Part shown: positions 62,580-64,000 of the stretch, one piece after another | Layout: the number at the start of each line of letters is the position of its first letter | Position numbering within the stretch: the first letter of the stretch is position 1 | NCBI GenBank assembly: GCA_009778135.1 | Contig: WRKJ01000109.1 | Span: 1 to 64,000, forward strand | DNA length: 64,000 bases | Direction of reading: 5' to 3' | Source of the DNA: Defluviitaleaceae bacterium | Lineage (GTDB): Bacteria; Bacillota_I; Bacilli_A; MOL361; Turicibacteraceae | The notes under the pieces: generated by a model | What the model was told of the DNA's origin: nothing | Databases searched by the model: none | What the model saw: only the letters and a program-made list of their open reading frames with translations | Position numbers and translations under genes: made by a program

Positions 62580-63983
62580 ATGTACAACAAGGTCATAAAA
62601 GAGATCAAGAGACGAAATTTGATCTCTCCAACACGACAACTTATTTTGAGCTTTTTGCTGGTTATTTTAATCGGTGCCATGGTTTTATCCTTACCCATTT
62701 CAAATCGAAATGATCAGTTGTCATTCGTGAATCATTTGTTTGTCGCCACTTCTGCAACTTGTGTGACAGGACTCTTTCCGATTAACATTCGCGAACAGTA
62801 TACCATTTGGGGACAACTGGTTATTTTGGTCTTGATTCAAATAGGTGGACTCGGTTTTTTAACGTTGTTGTATGTGCTATTGAGCAAAATTCAGAAAAAA
62901 TTATCTTTGAGACAAAAAATGGTTTTACAAGAAATGCTCAATCAGTCTTCTATTAGTTCGTCGTCTTTAATGGTTCGACGGATTTTGGCTTATACATTCA
63001 TGGTTGAAGCCATTGGCGCTTTGCTTTTAATGGTCATCTTTATCCCCAGATATGGTGGTTTAAGGGGGAGTTATTACAGCGTTTTTCATGCCATTTCAGC
63101 TTTTTCAAATGCAGGGATTGATGTCTTTGAGCAGACGTATTTAATGGCTTATGGCCATCATCCTTTTTTCCTGTTCATCACAGGTAGCTTGATTGTACTG
63201 GGTGGTCTTGGATTTATGGTTTGGTTTGATCTTGTCCAACATTTAAAAGGTCAACGGGGTGATCTCCATCGTTTTCGCGTGCGACGTCTGTTTTTGAAGC
63301 TGAGTTTGCATAGCAAAGTGGTCGTTATCATGTCTGTCGTTCTTATTTTAAGCGCTGCTTTGATTGTCTTTTTAACTGAAAGAAGTAACCCGCAAACACT
63401 TGGTCATTTGTCCGCTTTGCATCAAGTACAACAGAGTTTCTTTTTATCTGTTTCTACGAGAACAGCAGGTTTTTCAACATTTCCCATTTATGAATTACGT
63501 CAAGGCACGACTTTGATTTTAGGGTTGTTCATGTTCATTGGTGGCTCTCCTGGTTCAGCAGCAGGTGGGATTAAAACGACGACGTTTATGATAACGGTTT
63601 TGATGGTATACAACATTTATAAAGGAGAAAAAGAAGTTCATGTTTTCGGAAAAAGGATTCAAAAACGACTCATCATTCGCTCTTTTGCCATTGTTTTAAC
63701 TGCTTTTGTTGTGATCTTTGCCGCGTTGGTCATCCTTAGTTTTAGTGAACCAGCACCACTTTTTGACTTGAGTGTCGAAGTGATTTCAGCATTTTCGACC
63801 GTTGGTTTTAGCCGCCAATTGACACCGACGCTTTCTGTTGTTGGCCAATTGGTCGTGATGGCTTTAATGTTGATTGGTCGCGTAGGTCCCATCACGATGC
63901 TCATCTCTTTTGTTAACAAATCGCATCAACAACGTGAGAAAAAAGAGCTGCGTTATCTGGATGGCGATTTGTTACTTGGGTAA
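62580..63983 (+). CDS. ktrB: potassium uptake protein KtrB (Trk/Ktr family)
   Basis: A 467-residue potassium/sodium channel-like subunit with four M1-P-M2 repeats. The four selectivity-filter regions are visible in order: SATCVTGLFP, SNAGIDVF, STRTAGFST and STVGFSRQ. AAGGAG lies seven bases before ATG 62580. The regulatory KtrA subunit is normally the next gene; the window ends 17 bases after the ktrB stop, so its presence cannot be judged. Confidence 0.9.
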   Translation: MYNKVIKEIKRRNLISPTRQLILSFLLVILIGAMVLSLPISNRNDQLSFVNHLFVATSATCVTGLFPINIREQYTIWGQLVILVLIQIGGLGFLTLLYVLLSKIQKKLSLRQKMVLQEMLNQSSISSSSLMVRRILAYTFMVEAIGALLLMVIFIPRYGGLRGSYYSVFHAISAFSNAGIDVFEQTYLMAYGHHPFFLFITGSLIVLGGLGFMVWFDLVQHLKGQRGDLHRFRVRRLFLKLSLHSKVVVIMSVVLILSAALIVFLTERSNPQTLGHLSALHQVQQSFFLSVSTRTAGFSTFPIYELRQGTTLILGLFMFIGGSPGSAAGGIKTTTFMITVLMVYNIYKGEKEVHVFGKRIQKRLIIRSFAIVLTAFVVIFAALVILSFSEPAPLFDLSVEVISAFSTVGFSRQLTPTLSVVGQLVVMALMLIGRVGPITMLISFVNKSHQQREKKELRYLDGDLLLG

Positions 63984-64000
63984 AAGAAACAGACAAATGA

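Overview
The window reads as chromosomal DNA from a low-GC, endospore-forming Bacillota, probably in the Bacilli in the broad sense. The main evidence is an intact dacF / spoIIAA-spoIIAB-sigF locus, a GerE-like regulator, and a cysteine/histidine-rich spore-surface candidate. Two genes carry sigma-K-like promoters of identical geometry. Bacillus-type MetI and MetC, SigA-like promoters (TTGACA-17-TATAAT) and strong Shine-Dalgarno sites agree with this. The genus cannot be told from the sequence. The tig-clpX-lon-engB order is Bacillus-like, but lonB is missing, trpS follows engB, and GlyA is an unusually long form, so it is not a typical Bacillus.

Layout. 1-9.95 kb: RsuA-type pseudouridine synthase (cut by the window edge), trmB, tig, clpX, a MITE-like inverted repeat, lon, engB, trpS and a CapA-type metallophosphatase. 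10-15.6 kb: tRNA-Trp, uvrC, gerE, dacF and the spoIIA operon. 15.6-20.1 kb: SAM-I riboswitch, then metA-metI-metC (homoserine to homocysteine by O-acetylhomoserine) and a D-amino-acid aminotransferase. 20.2-29.2 kb: an unknown small protein, a large secreted subtilase, an AraC regulator, the spore-surface candidate, a small secreted protein, a MATE exporter and dtd.

29.3-33.8 kb is an accessory-looking stretch. A three-gene ABC cassette is flanked by a 29-bp direct repeat. Beside it, a VanZ-like gene and a small secreted protein lie between long inverted repeats. 33.8-38.9 kb: lrgAB, then pabA-pabB-pabC-folC for folate synthesis. 38.9-44 kb: M20 amidohydrolase, GNAT-like protein, thioredoxin-like protein, SDR and a cysteine-desulfurase-family enzyme. 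44-48.7 kb: a second giant subtilase, paralogous to the first and ending in the same kind of P-x-[LIV] triplet tail.

48.7-64 kb: long-form glyA, a small alarmone synthetase, a pepT relic, mtnN, an alkaline phosphatase, a TetR-controlled ABC exporter with twin operators, a TPM-domain protein, topA, nrdG, a FetAB-like transporter and ktrB. No phage, IS transposase or CRISPR array was seen. The points most worth a second look are the two tailed subtilases, the repeat-bounded cassettes at 29.5-33.4 kb, the sigma-K-linked spore-surface gene and the pepT deletion relic.
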